Shown in pieces: positions 35,801 through 47,850 of a stretch of DNA of 64,000 nucleotides. The translations under genes were made by a program, and so were the position numbers. Under the pieces are notes generated by a model, which was given only the letters and a program-made list of their open reading frames with translations, ran no database searches and was not told the origin of the DNA. How positions within the stretch are numbered: position 1 is the first letter of the stretch; every line of letters starts with the position of its first letter. Origin of the DNA: Dermatemys mawii (taxonomy: Eukaryota; Chordata; Testudines; Dermatemydidae); contig ML677335.1 in the NCBI GenBank assembly GCA_007922305.1, positions 17,950,679 to 18,014,678 on the forward strand. The letters run 5' to 3'.

Positions 35801-36371
35801 TGGATTTAACTGGGAGCAGGATTAGCTCCCTTATATGCATTGCTTGAATCAGTTTGTCATAGCCCTCTTTTTTTTAAAAAAATTATTTATTACCAGATTT
35901 CAATACAGGTTGCCTCTGGTATCAATAACTGCCTAAGAAAAGGTAGAGGAAAGCCAATGAATGCTGTAAGTGAAAACATGGATTTTTTAAAAAACATATA
36001 TTAGTTTAGTTTATCCTTCTAAAAGGGAATTAAGGTTTTTAAAGTAAGGCCAGGGCTAATCTTTTTTGAATGGTCTCCCTGTGATGAATATTTGTTCTCG
36101 GATGTTTATTTTTTGAAGGACATGAAATAATAATTGCTGTGCTTGAAGGCTTTTTTTGTAAACTTTCTGAAGACTGGATTTGTGAATGCAAATGTAGGGT
36201 TTGGTGGGTGTATGTGTATTTTTATGGGTAGACATGTAACCATCAATAAAATATTGATTCTTGCTTTACCATAGCAATCTTACTTGCTTCAATTTGTATA
36301 GAATCTTCATGTAGCTTTTATTAACCGCTCCAAACTCCCGCCCACAAAATTATTAGAGTTGTTCTTAAGAT
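32873..36371. other. No gene seen; unassigned DNA with decayed repeats
   Basis: No open frame over 80 codons. At 34295-34365 a ttaaat-rich fragment (tgatttaaattagtaattta) resembles the terminal region of the hAT family at 23960-27401. Around 34480-34570 and 35728-35835 there are pieces of a palindromic reptilian repeat (cattctgctcccatttacat and its near complement aactgggagcagg). Nothing else can be named. Confidence 0.5.
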
Positions 36372-36474
36372 AAAGCCCTGGCTGGGATGATTTAGTTTGA
36401 GTTGTCCTGCTTTGAGCAGGGGATTAGACTAGATGACCTCCTGAGGTCTCTTCCAACTCTAATATTCTATAATA
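36372..36474 (+). mobile_element. CR1 LINE 3' tail
   Basis: About 100 bp of the conserved CR1 3' end: ggctgggatgatttagtttg, then ggggattagactagatgacc and tctcttccaactctaatatt. Only the tail was copied, as is common for CR1. Orientation plus. Confidence 0.9.
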
Positions 36475-37994
36475 AAATTAAATGGTATGATAAAAACGAG
36501 CCAACATGTCCTACCATGCCTTCTGGCAAAGATTAAAGAATGGGGTCTTTTGACATGCATTCTTGTTAGTTTTTTCCTCCTTTAAACAAGAAATCATCAG
36601 ATGCCAAGAAGGTTTTCACAAGGTGGATTATTTTATATACTGAACATTTTATTGCTAAAGCAGCATTTTAAAAGCAGCTGTTCTGGATTGCTGTGATTTA
36701 GTTGGCAGGGTGAGGGCAGCACTGTTCCTCCTTGGATGGCTATCTCTTAAAATGAGATCTCTTTGGGCACCTCTCAGTGTTAATTTTTCAGTAAGGAAAA
36801 GGAGCAGAACTGTTCAAGAGTCTGGGGTAATTCTTGCCTCCTTTCTAAGCTCGAATGTGACTAGTGATTATGTTGTGTATGTACTTTATATCAATGACCA
36901 GTTTTTAAATAGGGCAGTAAATGCTTTCATAGTCTGGTGTTGCAAATGTTCCCATGTTATACAAGGGTCAGATTCTGCTCTAATTAAAGTAAGTGAAGAT
37001 TTGACATTGAATTCATTGTGAGAGGAATGGGTCCAGTACACCGAAGACTTCATACTCTGGAAAGAATTAGAAAATTCATAAATGATAAGCCTATGTTCTT
37101 AGTTACTTTTTCAGGTCAGATGCAGCACATGCTAAATTTGAGTTGTGTTAAGTTTAACAACTGTCTTTCAGAGCAATATTCTGATAATCCTCACATAAGG
37201 GGGAAAGTGTGTATGTAGTACATGCACACTGGTTGCCAGTAAAATTTGCCATCATCAGTTATCACCCACTCTAGTGTGGTGACGTATGGCAAATGCTGAC
37301 TTTTTAATGCAGTCTTTGTATATTAGAGCTCCCTATTATTAGTTTCGGGGCTTAAAGTGCTCTTTTGGGTTGTTTAGGAACAAAGGAAGGAGCATTAATA
37401 AGATAGCAAGGGAACTTCTGAATATGTTTAAGTATTGGAACCAAGGTATATAGTCTTTAACACACATTTATTTATAGATAAGAAATGGTTGTAGTTTAAT
37501 GGGATATCTCAAAATCTGATTTGAGGTGGGTAGGTACTTACTTTCAGGGTTATTCTTTCTTACTAGTATGTGAACATTGTGCTTCACAGTCCAATATCTC
37601 TCTTAGGGATAAGGGTTACCTTAAATGTTGTCCTTATTACTGGTGAAGTGTTGCATACTTTTATTATTGTTGTTATAAAACAAACTTTATTGCCCAGTGA
37701 CTTCAGTGAAGTCATTTGTTTTGCAATTAAGTTAAAAATCATCTGGAAACTGTTGTGCATCTCCACTCTTAACTTTTATGGGCAAATTCATAGAGGCCAC
37801 TGTCAAAAGACAATTGCCAATTAATGGCTAAGTAAATGAAGATAGCTGGTACTTAGTCTCTTTTTAAAATATGTGTGTTTCTTTTCTTTTTTTTTTTTTC
37901 ATGCTTTTGCATGCTGCCTGACATCTTAAATTGTGAATGAGGCACACGCTTACCTTCTTTGCTGAATGGAGAGCCAAGTGTTGTGGGTATAGCA
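36475..37994. other. No gene seen; unassigned DNA
   Basis: Frames up to 103 codons (36710-37021, plus) have no recognisable domain and no paired splice signals that I trust. Confidence 0.5.
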
Positions 37995-38212
37995 CAGTGG
38001 TCTTCAAAGTGGGGTGCGTGAGACTCCGGCGCCACCGCCGATCCCATCTGGGAGACCTCCAAACTCGACAGTGGTCTATTTTTGTCCCGGCGAAATGCCG
38101 CCACAGAAAGCGGAAGGTTTCTGTTTGGCGGCATTTCGGCGGACATACCCTGGGGGGCCGTGAGTGGATGGCAGACTGCGGAGCCGTGGCAGTAAATCTT
38201 TGAAGAACGCTG
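37995..38212. mobile_element. 218-bp hAT-type non-autonomous transposon
   Basis: Terminal inverted repeats cagtggtcttcaaag and (reverse complement of the right end) cagcgttcttcaaag. The flanks gtatagca (37987-37994) and gtatagaa (38213-38220) are an 8-bp target duplication with one difference. The interior holds a GC-rich hairpin, cggcgaaatgccgcc facing ggcggcatttcgg, so open frames appear in several registers on both strands as a by-product. Confidence 0.92.
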
Positions 38213-40124
38213 GTATAGAAGACTTCTACTTGGTGAAAACATATTTGTGCCGTTTGCAAAGTTTCTTTGTTCATCTTTTTTTAAAAAAGTGTGTGATCTA
38301 TACTATCATAGTAACACAGAAATGGTTGTAAATATTAGTGTTTTTATTAAAAAGCATCAGTCACAAAATTACATTTCAGCAGTGCAGTTTACTGGGATGG
38401 AAAAGGGATAAAAATAAGCACATGCAGTAATAAATGTATAAAGCTATTTTGTATATTTTAAAATATATTTGTATCCTATGTTATTTAATATACTATGAGC
38501 ATTGTCAGTTAATTTGATTTCTGAAGTTAACTTTTGGTGGTCTGTTTTCTGCCACAAAGATTCTCCAAATGAAAAGGCAGTCACTCAGCTTCTCTGTGTT
38601 AAAGTTTCAGTGCAGGTTACTACAGAGGAGGAAACATCTTTGTCTTAATTATCAGTAGGCAAATTATTTGTGCAATTCTGCATTTCTTACACTGAAACTA
38701 TTTTGGTAAATTAGTCAACTTGAGCAGGGATTGCAGAATCAGGCTCTCTATTAACATTTTTGCTAGTTTCACTATCCACTTCTATAGACGTTAAATCACT
38801 TTCAATTGAAACGTAATAGCCAGTTACATTTGCAGTAGAACTTTGAAGAAATGGTGTATTCTGATGATGGAAAAATCAAAATCAGCATCTTCACAACTTC
38901 TGAGAGGTATGATCTGTAAACTAAATACAATTGACAAACGCTTACTTAACAAATGTTTTTATTTGTGCTTACACTCTGTAGTTCTGATTATCATATTGTT
39001 TGCAATTACCAGTGCAGGCACCTGTGTCTTCTGTACAACCGATGGCTGTTTTATGGGGTTTATACTGTAACTGAACTATAAATAATTCGGTATATATGGT
39101 CTGAAGCCAGAAGTAAACATTTTCATGTTATTAAAACAGCGTTGTTAATATGTACTGAAGTTATACAATTAAAGTCCCGAAAAGGATAGATTTGTTTGTT
39201 TCAGATGTTTGTATCAGTAAGTCAAAAGACTGTTCTATCTTGGAAGAATGTTTAAAATAGTGGAGACTAGTACAATTGTGTACATAAGGGGATGAGAAAA
39301 GTTACTAAGTTACCAAGTTATTTTGTTCAGAACCAGTTTTATTCTTTCCAGAGCCTAGTTCTACTTGCCTCATGGGGTTAATCGGTTATAGGTAGTTCAT
39401 AAGGTGACTTACCTCCACAACAGTGTAGATTAGAATCGCCTCAGTGTTGGAGTTGAAATATTTCTCAGACAGCTACTGGTTTGAGAACTAATCCTGCTAG
39501 TCTGAAAAATTCCTTTTCTCCCCACACCACTTAATAGGGTCCTCTTCACTGCTACAAGTTGTTCTCTTCTTTCCAGTATGCTTTGCCAGGTTTCTCTTCC
39601 CAGCATAGGGTAGAAGAGGGTGCTGCCATCACTGTTTCTTGTCAGTTATATTGGGCTCTTTACTTTTTAGTTTCACCATTAGGCAGAGAGCTGGACCATG
39701 ATGGAGAGAAGCTGTAAGGCAGAGACACCTCCAGTGCACCTTTTGGGGAGAGGAATCTAGCTTTGTCAACTGTTTTCTTCCTGCCTGTGTATATAAGCAA
39801 AGTGTGTAAGGGGGAGGTAAGGTAACACATCAAAAACAGCTAAATAGTACAGATTGTCCAAGGGAGTCTCCATCAGAAAGATGGACTAAAAATAAAAAAA
39901 CAAATTCTGTCCCCTAAGGTAATACATAATTATTAAACAGATTTCTTTGGAAATATATACACACATCTTCAAGCAGAATATTTGGTCCAAAAGCTTAATT
40001 CTTTTGAGTATGACATTCAAGTTGTTTTGTTAGGTTTTCTGCAAGTTGTTTCATTCACAGTAAGATATTACCATTATTAAATCTTTAAAAGGATCGCTTT
40101 CTTTCCCTGTTGAATGGTGTACTC
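38213..40124. other. No gene seen; AT-rich unassigned DNA
   Basis: No exon-like frame and no recognisable repeat ends. The stretch from 38280 to 39200 is especially AT-rich. Confidence 0.5.
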
Positions 40125-40426
40125 CAGTGTTGGGCAACCTGTGGCCTGTGGGCTGCATGCGTCCCGTCATGATAAAGTGCCGGCGGGCTGCCAGACAGTT
40201 TGTTTACATTTGCACGGCTGCCTGCAGCTCCCAATGGACACAGTTTGCCATTCCCGGCCAAGGGGATATGTGGGCAGCGGTGCGGGGTGTAGGGATGTGC
40301 GGACCACCGCTTCTCTCAGCTCCCATTGGCTGGGAACGGCAAACCGCGGCCACTGGGAGCTGCAGGCGGCCTTGCAAATGTAAACAAACTCTGGTACCTT
40401 GACGGGCCGCAGGTTTCTCACCACTG
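40125..40426. mobile_element. 302-bp hAT-type palindromic transposon
   Basis: The left part (cagtgttgggcaacctgtgg, then gtttgtttacatttgcacgg) is a long imperfect inverted repeat of the right part (gccttgcaaatgtaaacaaa, then cgggccgcaggtttctcacc). Perfect 8-bp target duplications gtgtactc flank it (40117-40124 and 40427-40434). The palindrome explains why four frames on both strands stay open with nearly the same peptide text. Confidence 0.95.
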
Positions 40427-40641
40427 GTGTACTCCATTAGGAACAGTAGGGAGGATAACTTGCAGAAACAAGTATACACCTCACTGCAAAGGTAATTTGG
40501 TCATGTGACTACCTAGTAAATATTTGAAGGGCTCTCAGTTAAAAACAAAGGGCCTCAGACTTAGGAACGTGTTGAATTATTTCATTGTCTTAGAGGGATA
40601 ATGTGGCTGAGGTAATATTTTTTTAATTGGACCCAACTTCT
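40427..40641. other. Short unassigned spacer
   Basis: About 215 bp between two transposons with no recognisable feature. Confidence 0.5.
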
Positions 40642-41860
40642 ACTCCTTCGGGAATTCTGTGCCACTGCACATGCACAGAAAGCAAAGGGAAGCCACAAGA
40701 AGGGTCACATGTCCCTCCACTGCAGCACGGGTGCATTATTTTGGGAACAGCTTGTAGAGAGAGAAATCACTGTGAGGCAGGGGCAGGACTCGGGACACTC
40801 CAGCTGGTGGGTCCTACCCTGCGCTGAGCTCATTTGCTAGTCTCAGCTGGGTTGGGGGCAGGGGACTTCCTCTTCCCCTGTAAGGAGCGGCTGGGGCTGA
40901 GTCAGACCCACCCCCAGAAATAGCCCCCATCTGCAGGAAACTCCAGCACCCCCGATTCCCGCTTTTTGCCCTCATTGCTTCTTAGCCACAGGGGATGGGT
41001 CACTGTACGGGGGAGTTGATCCCCACTGTCCGCCCAACCCCCTGGCATCCGGACTCCCATGATCAAGCCCTCCATGCCACACTTCACTCCCTCTGCATCT
41101 GAACCCCCCCACCCCACCCTACCAAGCCTTATCCCCTGTACCCATACCCCCATGCTAAGCCCCTTCCCTTGCATCAGGACTCCCACCAAACCTCCCCAAC
41201 TGAGTCTCCCTCACTTACACCCCCACCCTGATGAGCCCTAGCCCCTCTGCATTTGGACCACCCAAACAAGTCCCTCCCCCGTGGATCTCAACCCCCGCCC
41301 CCAGCACTAACCAGTTGCACTTGGGCCCCCACTCTACCAAGGCTCACTCACCCAGCACCTGGACCACCCTGCTGAGCCCATCCCACCCCACCAGATGCCC
41401 CCTGCTAAGCTCCAACCACATTCACCTGGACCCCTCTACACTCAGAATCCCCCAGTGAGCCCCTCTGCATCCAGATTTTGGCATGCACCCAAATCCCCCA
41501 CTGAGCCGCTCTCACCCGGATTGCCCCACACAGAACCCTCTCAACCCCACACTTGGATCCCCCCCACCACACTAAGTCTCTCAACACTTGGATCCTGCTA
41601 GGCTGAGCCTGCCTGCCCATATCTAGTGTTCCTGGAGGACAGGGGCAGTGCCCCAGGATATATCTGGGGGCAGGCCCAGCCTTTAACCTGTGTCAGAGTC
41701 GGGTGCAGTCTCACTGGCAAGTCCCTGTCCCAGAGGGGAGCTGCAGGATGATCTTCCACCTCCATGCAACCAGTGCTCTCTGCCATGCTGGAGCCTGCAG
41801 AATTTTAAAATATCATGTGCAGAATTTTTATCTTTTTGGGCACGGAATTCTTCCAGGAGC
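40642..41860. mobile_element. 1.2-kb non-autonomous DNA transposon with internal minisatellite
   Basis: Left end actccttcgggaattctgtg, right end (reverse complement) gctcctggaagaattccgtg. The flanks caacttct (40634-40641) and aaacttct (41861-41868) are an 8-bp target duplication with one difference, which suggests hAT. Inside lie the GC-rich module shared with other elements (40850-40917) and a degenerate C-rich tandem array (about 41060-41600). No transposase. Confidence 0.8.
41060..41600. repeat. Degenerate C-rich minisatellite
   Basis: Units of roughly 35-45 bp repeat the theme 'ctgcatctggaccccccac...gagcccct' (for example tctgcatttggaccaccc near 41246 and cacctggaccaccctgctga near 41355). 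Units vary in length and sequence. The array keeps long open frames on both strands because it is low in A+T and stops, not because it codes. Confidence 0.7.
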
Positions 41861-41949
41861 AAACTTCTGTTGGTAAATGAGAAAAGTTTAAGAGCAGCAC
41901 AGATGTTGCTCTTCAGCTTTTCAGATATTATCTTTTCTTCACTGTGACT

Positions 41950-42237
41950 TGTTCTACACTGGGAGGGTGGAGGTCGACCCAAGATACACAACTTTGTGAA
42001 TAACGTAGCTGAAGTTGGCGCATCTTAGACCAACTCACTTGCCATCCTCCCGTCGGCAGCGGTCGACAGCGGGCTCCCCTGTCGACTCCGCCTTGCGCCT
42101 TTTGGTGAACTGGAGTTCCGGAGTCGACAGGAGTGCCTCTGGGGATCGATTTATGACACACACCTTGACGAGATGCGATAAATCGATCCCCAACAGATGG
42201 ATCACTACCGGCCGATCTGGGAGTAGTGAAGGCATAC
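41950..42237. mobile_element. Short inverted-repeat element (cgataaatcgatc family), second copy
   Basis: The motif order is that of the nested copy at 19046-19316: ggaggtcgaccc, cgtagctgaagttg, caactcacttgcca, gactccgccttgcgcctttt, ggagttccggagtcgacagg, and cgataaatcgatcccc. The hairpin at its left side is imperfect here, unlike the other copy. Ends are approximate. Non-coding. Confidence 0.75.
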
Positions 42238-45233
42238 CCTTAGTTGGTGTAGATAGCTTGTGTACATGTTCTGTTATAGAAAACAAGTTGTTGTGGTCTG
42301 TATTTTACGTGATTATGTAATTCAGCTCATTATAAAAGGTAAACCATGTGCTTTACTAGCAGAAGGAAAGCAAGGTGATTGTGCTCTGTCTTTGTGAGTC
42401 TAAAGTTCAAAAGTACATGTGAACTGCTTAGTCTTAATGACTGAAGCAGATAGCAGTGTGCCATTTGAGCAAGTGAGTGGTTCTATTTTTCTCAATGCTG
42501 TGTAAGCAATACATGAGATTCTCTCAAGATTATGCATCTTCAGAGTCTGACTTTGGGTCAGCTGAGTATAATGAGATGTATTATAAAAGACCCTGACTTT
42601 AAAAATGAAGTATGTTGTATTATATAGTGTTCTAAAGGCATTTGTTTGTGGTTTTACTAAATTGTGTATTAATTTTTTTCCTCCATTTCATTTTTGTAGA
42701 GGGAGTTGAGAGGTAGGGGATTGAAAATTGGTTTGCTTAATTTGTGAAAATAATTAGCAGTTGGGTGATAAGGAATAATCACAGGTGAGATGAGGTGGCC
42801 ATCAGATGATTGGATTACATTTTAGTCTAGGCTTTGAGGCAGAGCAGGAGTGTCAGACCTGACGAAATTGAGAGCTCTGAAACCGAGATAATTTATTTTT
42901 ACCCAAAATATTTGAGGCTTCTTTTAATCAAAAAACATAGTTTTGGAACCTATCCTACACAGTTTTATGCACACTTTCTGTTTTTAAAAATAAAACAAAA
43001 ATATGCTTTAATAGATCCCCCTTTATCTAATAAAATAGGAATCTTTTTGTATATGTGTTACTCTAGATATCATCTTTCCAGTTAAAGAAATAGTCTAAAA
43101 TTACTGTATTAGGAAACCTACTGGCAATCACCAATAACCATCTTCAACAGTACTTCTCTTCCCCATAATAAACAGTCCCTTTCAAGTCCTCCAACTTCAA
43201 ACACCTGAATAAATAGAAAAATCTTTCATCATGTCTTGAATGTTCAAATCTGGGTTACTTGAGAGAGGAATAAATTCCAAATTTGAAGGCCCCTAATGAA
43301 GAAAGCGGTAACAGCATCTCCCCTCTTATTTTTAAGTGAAGGTGTTCTTGTTCATTACTTAAGCTGGTCTCGGGTGTGCAGCTTTGCATGGTGAGAGGCA
43401 GTTTCTCAAGTAGACAGGTGCTAAAAATGTTAGGGCTTTATAGGTCAAAACAAACACCTTAAATTCTGCCTGGAAACCAATAAATGCCTTTGTTGGCAAC
43501 ATTGGTCAGCTGAGTAGTTTCTTGCTGGATACTTTGCTGTGAAGTACATATGTGCTTGGGAAACACAAATAAAATCTTGTACAAGTGAAAATTATTCAGA
43601 AAATTACTTCCCTATTTGTATGTGTGTTAGTTATTTAAGACAGACTACAGTTCCTTGTTCTATCACTTGTTATAGCGTACAGGAAGGTACACATGCTAAA
43701 ATGTAAGTTCTTGTGTGTGTTTAGGCATCTGTGTTTGTACAGCCAATTTTGGGCTTTCTGTATTATCATATTAATAGTTACCTATTAACAAGGAAGAAAA
43801 TGTGCCCTTTTCAGCTGATATCTCTCTAGGGGTAGATGTCCATGAAGTTAACAGATATGTAGAAGTATTACAGAGGCCAATCTTGCAAAAGGTGAAATAA
43901 GAGGAAAGCTGGAGCAACATATTATAAATGCTGTGTTATGGGAATGATTATTAACCGCTCTACCCCCATCTGTCTATAGGTTAGCTTTCAGACTGAGAGC
44001 TGGAATCCACAATAGTGCAAAATAAGTAGGTATGCTGCAAGACATGTCTGACACAAATAGGAATTGAGATTTTTTTTTTAAAAAACCATTATCTTCTGGA
44101 AGAATATAGTACTTCCCTTCCTAAAATCCTATTCTTGTGTTTAAGCACCATACTAAAGCAAATGACAAACTACTGGTGATACCAAACATGAAAGTTAAAA
44201 TCTCATCTCTTTTGCCATTATAGAGTTTATTTGGATTATATGAACGAGTACATCTGTGCTTATGGAAGTGGAACATTAAACTTAAATCAACATAATAGAT
44301 AAATAAGTATAACAAAGTTCAAACACCCATATTTGCTGTTCAGTGCAAACCTCACCTAATCATCAAAATAGAGAAGAGTTGGGTCGGGGAGGGAGAGAGA
44401 TCCCCTCCCTGCCTTTCCCACCAAGGGGAAAGAATGGTATCACACTTATTCAATAATTATTTAAAAACAGAGTAAAAGTATTCCTTTAATAACAGACACA
44501 ACTGAGGTTGTGAAATACAAAAAATAAGGAAGCGGGGAATAACAAAAGAGCAACTTAACTCCCCCCCCATATTATTAAGTCAGAAGAATGATTAGAGAAG
44601 TGGGGAGAGAGTTTCAGTCTTTAGGGCTTATTGCAGGAAAGGCAAGCTAATCAGGGAGGGGATGCTGAAATTCCTAAAACGCAGGTGGTACCAGAGTGCA
44701 GATACAAGTCAGCTAGTCTCTAATACAGGTAAGTCTTACATAATTCAGGGCTTTAAAAACTATTTATGCCAATTTAGAATCAACTTGCCGCTTTAGAGGC
44801 AGTGTGAATATTATATGATTGCTCAAACCTGCTGATGTATGCTGAGCAGGCTGCTAATGGCAGAGAAGGGATGGAACTGCAATAATCAAGCCTCCTGATC
44901 ACGAGAGCATGTTTTGCTAATTCATTACAGGTTAAATATCCCTGCGTATGCAACTGAAGAGACTTTCAAGCTGTGTCTGACGTAGTTTATCATTGACAGG
45001 GGATGGTCAAGGTAAAACCAACACTTCTATTTTTCTTCATTACATCTGAATGAGTCCCCTGGAGTCTGTCACTGGGGTCCAAGTGCAGCAGTAGCTGAAT
45101 AGGTGCTCTTTCTCCATCACCCCAGCAGAACAGGAGAGTGGGTTCTGAAGTGTAAACTATTAAATTGCTGGGCTTTGTAGGCATCAGTATTAAATTGACT
45201 AAAAACACAGAGGTTTTAAATGCAATACTTTGT
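42238..45233. other. No gene seen; possible old LINE or SINE fragments
   Basis: At 43260-43510 (agggctttataggtcaaaac, then accttaaattctgcctgg) and 44640-44950 the text resembles an old amniote repeat of the L3/CR1 group, but I cannot delimit it. A C-run-rich and G-rich patch lies at 44380-44580. No exon is recognised; frames are under 85 codons. Confidence 0.4.
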
Positions 45234-45315
45234 GTGTGTGTATATATGTGTGTGTGCATATATATGTATATATGTGTGTGTGTCTGTATGTGTGTATATC
45301 TATATCTATATATCA
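45234..45315. repeat. Compound TG/TA microsatellite
   Basis: Alternating tgtgtg and tatata blocks with single-base interruptions. The minus-strand frame of 108 codons across it is a product of the repeat and not a gene. Confidence 0.9.
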
Positions 45316-45564
45316 TTTACATGGAAGAACGAAATTGAAGGGACACTCAATTTAATTTTTTTAAATTGACTAATTTAAAAAAAAATCCAGTTTCTGTCAG
45401 AGTGCCTTTTAAATAATATGCTCTGAAAGTATTTGTAAACAGTTATTTAAAAGTATGTAAGGATTTTTTGCTTCTTGGTTGATGTTTACAAAGTCTATTG
45501 GCAGTGGATGAACTGTTTACCTATGCAGAGGAAACATTGAAACTGTACACAAAATGTAGGAGGA

Positions 45565-45840
45565 TATGTCTGCACTGTAATTGGATACCCGCAGCTGATG
45601 TGTGGCAGCTGACTCGGCTTGTGGGGCTCGGACTGTTGAATTGCAGTGAAGATATTCAGGCTTGGACTGCAGCCCAAGCCCTGGGACCCTCTCATTTCAC
45701 AGGGTCTTAGAGCTTGGGCTGCAGCCCAAGTCTGAACGTCAACACTGCAATTAAATAGCCCCTTAACCCAAGTGAGCCCCATGAGCCCAAGTGAGCTGGC
45801 ATGGGTAAGCCATGGGTTTTTAATTGCAGTTTAGGCATAC
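45565..45840. mobile_element. 276-bp palindromic DNA transposon
   Basis: The left end tatgtctgcactgtaattgg is an imperfect inverted repeat of the right end, which reverse-complements to gtatgcctaaactgcaatta. The interior is also palindromic, centred on gcttgggctgcagcccaag. I recognise it as a very abundant turtle element with ends of the form 'tatgtctacactgcaatt'. Non-coding. Confidence 0.85.
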
Positions 45841-46314
45841 CCAGAGACACAAGGTGGATGAGGTAATACCTTTTATTGGACCAACTTTATTGATGAGGGA
45901 GACAGGCTTTGGCAGTTACCCAGAGCTCTTCAGGTTTGACAAAGTATTGTCAAATATGCAGAATAAACAAGATGGAAAAAAAATCTTTTTGTTAATTTCT
46001 GAGTTGTAGTAATCATAGGTGAAGTACAGAAGGTACAAAACTTTCAGACAAATGTGAATATTTTTCCAAATTGATAGTGACTCTATGAAGATAAAAGGAA
46101 GAAGATACTGAGGATGCCCCAAAAGTTAATGTTACAAGCTAACTTGTCATGAGCCTCTAGTTAAAATGCTGCATAGGTTTCAGGTTCAGAAATTTATAAC
46201 AAAATCAAATCTTTCTTAGTATTGCAATCAGTCCTCCCTCTCCTATCTCTGCTGTAAGTCTCTGGCTTGTAGCTCCTCCCCAGAGGTCTCAAGTTCTTTC
46301 ATGAATGTCTAGGT
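45841..46314. other. Unassigned spacer
   Basis: No recognisable gene or repeat, except a short ggaccaactttattgatgag piece near 45880-45900 that also occurs widely in reptile repeats. Confidence 0.4.
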
Positions 46315-46609
46315 CAGTGATGCCCAACCTTATTATAGGAGAGCCACATAAACCTAAGCACAACTTTGTGTGGATCAAATAGATTCTGCAAATTTTAATA
46401 AGATTTAAAGTCACCTGTATTGATTTGCTTTAAGTTGAGCTTGTTTCATAAGTAGATTGTTTCTGTGTATAGTATTGTGTGCACTTGTGTAAACTAAAGT
46501 GATATGAACATGATGACAAAATGCTAATGAAGTGGCCATTAGTATATTGTATTGAAGCAGGATGCAGGGCTTATGAAATGGTCTGGTGGGCCATGGGTTA
46601 GACACCCTG
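46315..46609. mobile_element. 295-bp hAT-type non-autonomous element
   Basis: Left end cagtgatgcccaacc; the right end reverse-complements to cagggtgtctaaccc. These are imperfect terminal repeats of the hAT type. The flanks (gtctaggt and tcttaggc) are only loosely similar, so the target duplication is not convincing. Non-coding, AT-rich interior. Confidence 0.6.
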
Positions 46610-47117
46610 TCTTAGGCCTCCGCATTCATAGCTGCAAGAGTTTTATTTCATTTTTCTTCTCAGCTTTCAGGCCCTATATTTCCCAGCTTTTCAAGCACTT
46701 CCAAGTCACCGTACTTCAGACTGGAGATTTTTATTTACCTGATCAGATTATCCTATTTTTCTCTCCTTTCCCCTTCACAACTTGTTGAATCACACTACTT
46801 TCACACCAGACACAGGCATAACAACAGGGACATTTATAAACAGCTTATGACTCTGAGGAAGAGCAACGTATGAAACTGACGACATTGTGGTAGCATAAAT
46901 TCTGCTAGTATGAGTATAGAAGCTAAAAGTGAGCTTTAAAGTATTGACAATATAACATAAATGTGAAATTTCATTATTTAAATTTGTGATCAAACTTCAG
47001 TCACTTTGGGAGAGGAATTTGGGATGTAAATTGGTAGGTATGAATATTTCTCTCTCTCTTATTCCATTCCTATTCCTCTTTCTTTGCCCTTTTTCCGTTG
47101 AAATATTTGTTACAACT
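46610..47117. other. Unassigned spacer
   Basis: I see no exon or named repeat here. Confidence 0.5.
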
Positions 47118-47805
47118 GGGGCTGTCAATCACAGTTAACGCCTGCAATTAACTGAAAACAAAATTAACGGCATACATCTGGTTGGAGGGAGGCATGGGCT
47201 GAAGTGGGACCTGACAGTGTCCGGTCAGATGCAGTAACCCAGTCTGCTTCTGGAGGGTAGGAAGAGGGGAAGGAGGAGAGGATAGAAAAGAAAGTGGCTC
47301 CCGTTCAGCACCGATGGAGCGGTAGGGATCTTGAATCCACCATTGCTTCCAGTCGGTCCCTCATCTGGGGACTGACTCCCTGCACCATGCCCCTAGATTC
47401 CTCTAAAGGAGGAACAAGAAGTAGGACTGAGTGGACTTGTAGGTTCCAAAATTTCTACATTGTTTTATTTTTCAGTGCACTTATGTAAAAAATAAAAATT
47501 CTACTTTTGTAAGTTCATGATAAAGAGATTGCACTACAGTATTTGTATGAGGAGAATTGAAATATTGTGTTTTTGTTTTTTATAGTACAAAAATTGTAAT
47601 AAAAAATAATAGTGAGCACAGTACAGTTTGTATTCTGTGTCGTAATTGAAATCAATATATTTGAAAACATAGAAAATATCCAAAATATTTAAATAAAAGG
47701 TATTCCACTACTGTTTAGCAATGTGACTAAAACTGTGATTAATTGTGATTAATTTTTAAAAATCTCACGATTAATCATGATTAATTTTTTAATCGCTTGA
47801 CAGTC
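47118..47805. mobile_element. 0.69-kb DNA transposon remnant (gctgtcaa...gattaat ends)
   Basis: The left end ggggctgtcaatcacagtta and the right end, reverse complement gactgtcaagcgattaaaaa, form an inverted pair, and both are followed by attaat-rich subterminal sequence. This is a common reptilian non-autonomous element. The middle has GC-rich and AT-rich halves without a gene. TSD not identified. Confidence 0.7.
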
Positions 47806-47816
47806 ATAATTATAAC

Positions 47817-47850
47817 TTTATATATATCTATATATATATATATATATAGA
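47817..47850. repeat. TA microsatellite
   Basis: Nearly pure TA dinucleotide run with one interruption. Confidence 0.9.

Noticed and set aside
37853..38274. Overlapping minus frames of 129 and 136 codons
   Set aside because: They run through the hairpin-bearing hAT element at 37995-38212, whose 8-bp flanks identify it as a transposon.
40902..41620. Series of proline-rich frames on both strands
   Set aside because: They come from a C-rich minisatellite inside a DNA transposon, not from a collagen-like or mucin-like gene.
44990..45316. 108-codon minus frame with repeated His-Thr-Ile-Tyr text
   Set aside because: The repeated residues come from the TG/TA microsatellite at 45234-45315.
46307..46617. 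8-bp target duplication of the element at 46315-46609
   Set aside because: The flanks gtctaggt and tcttaggc align at only half of the positions without a gap, so I list the element but not the duplication.
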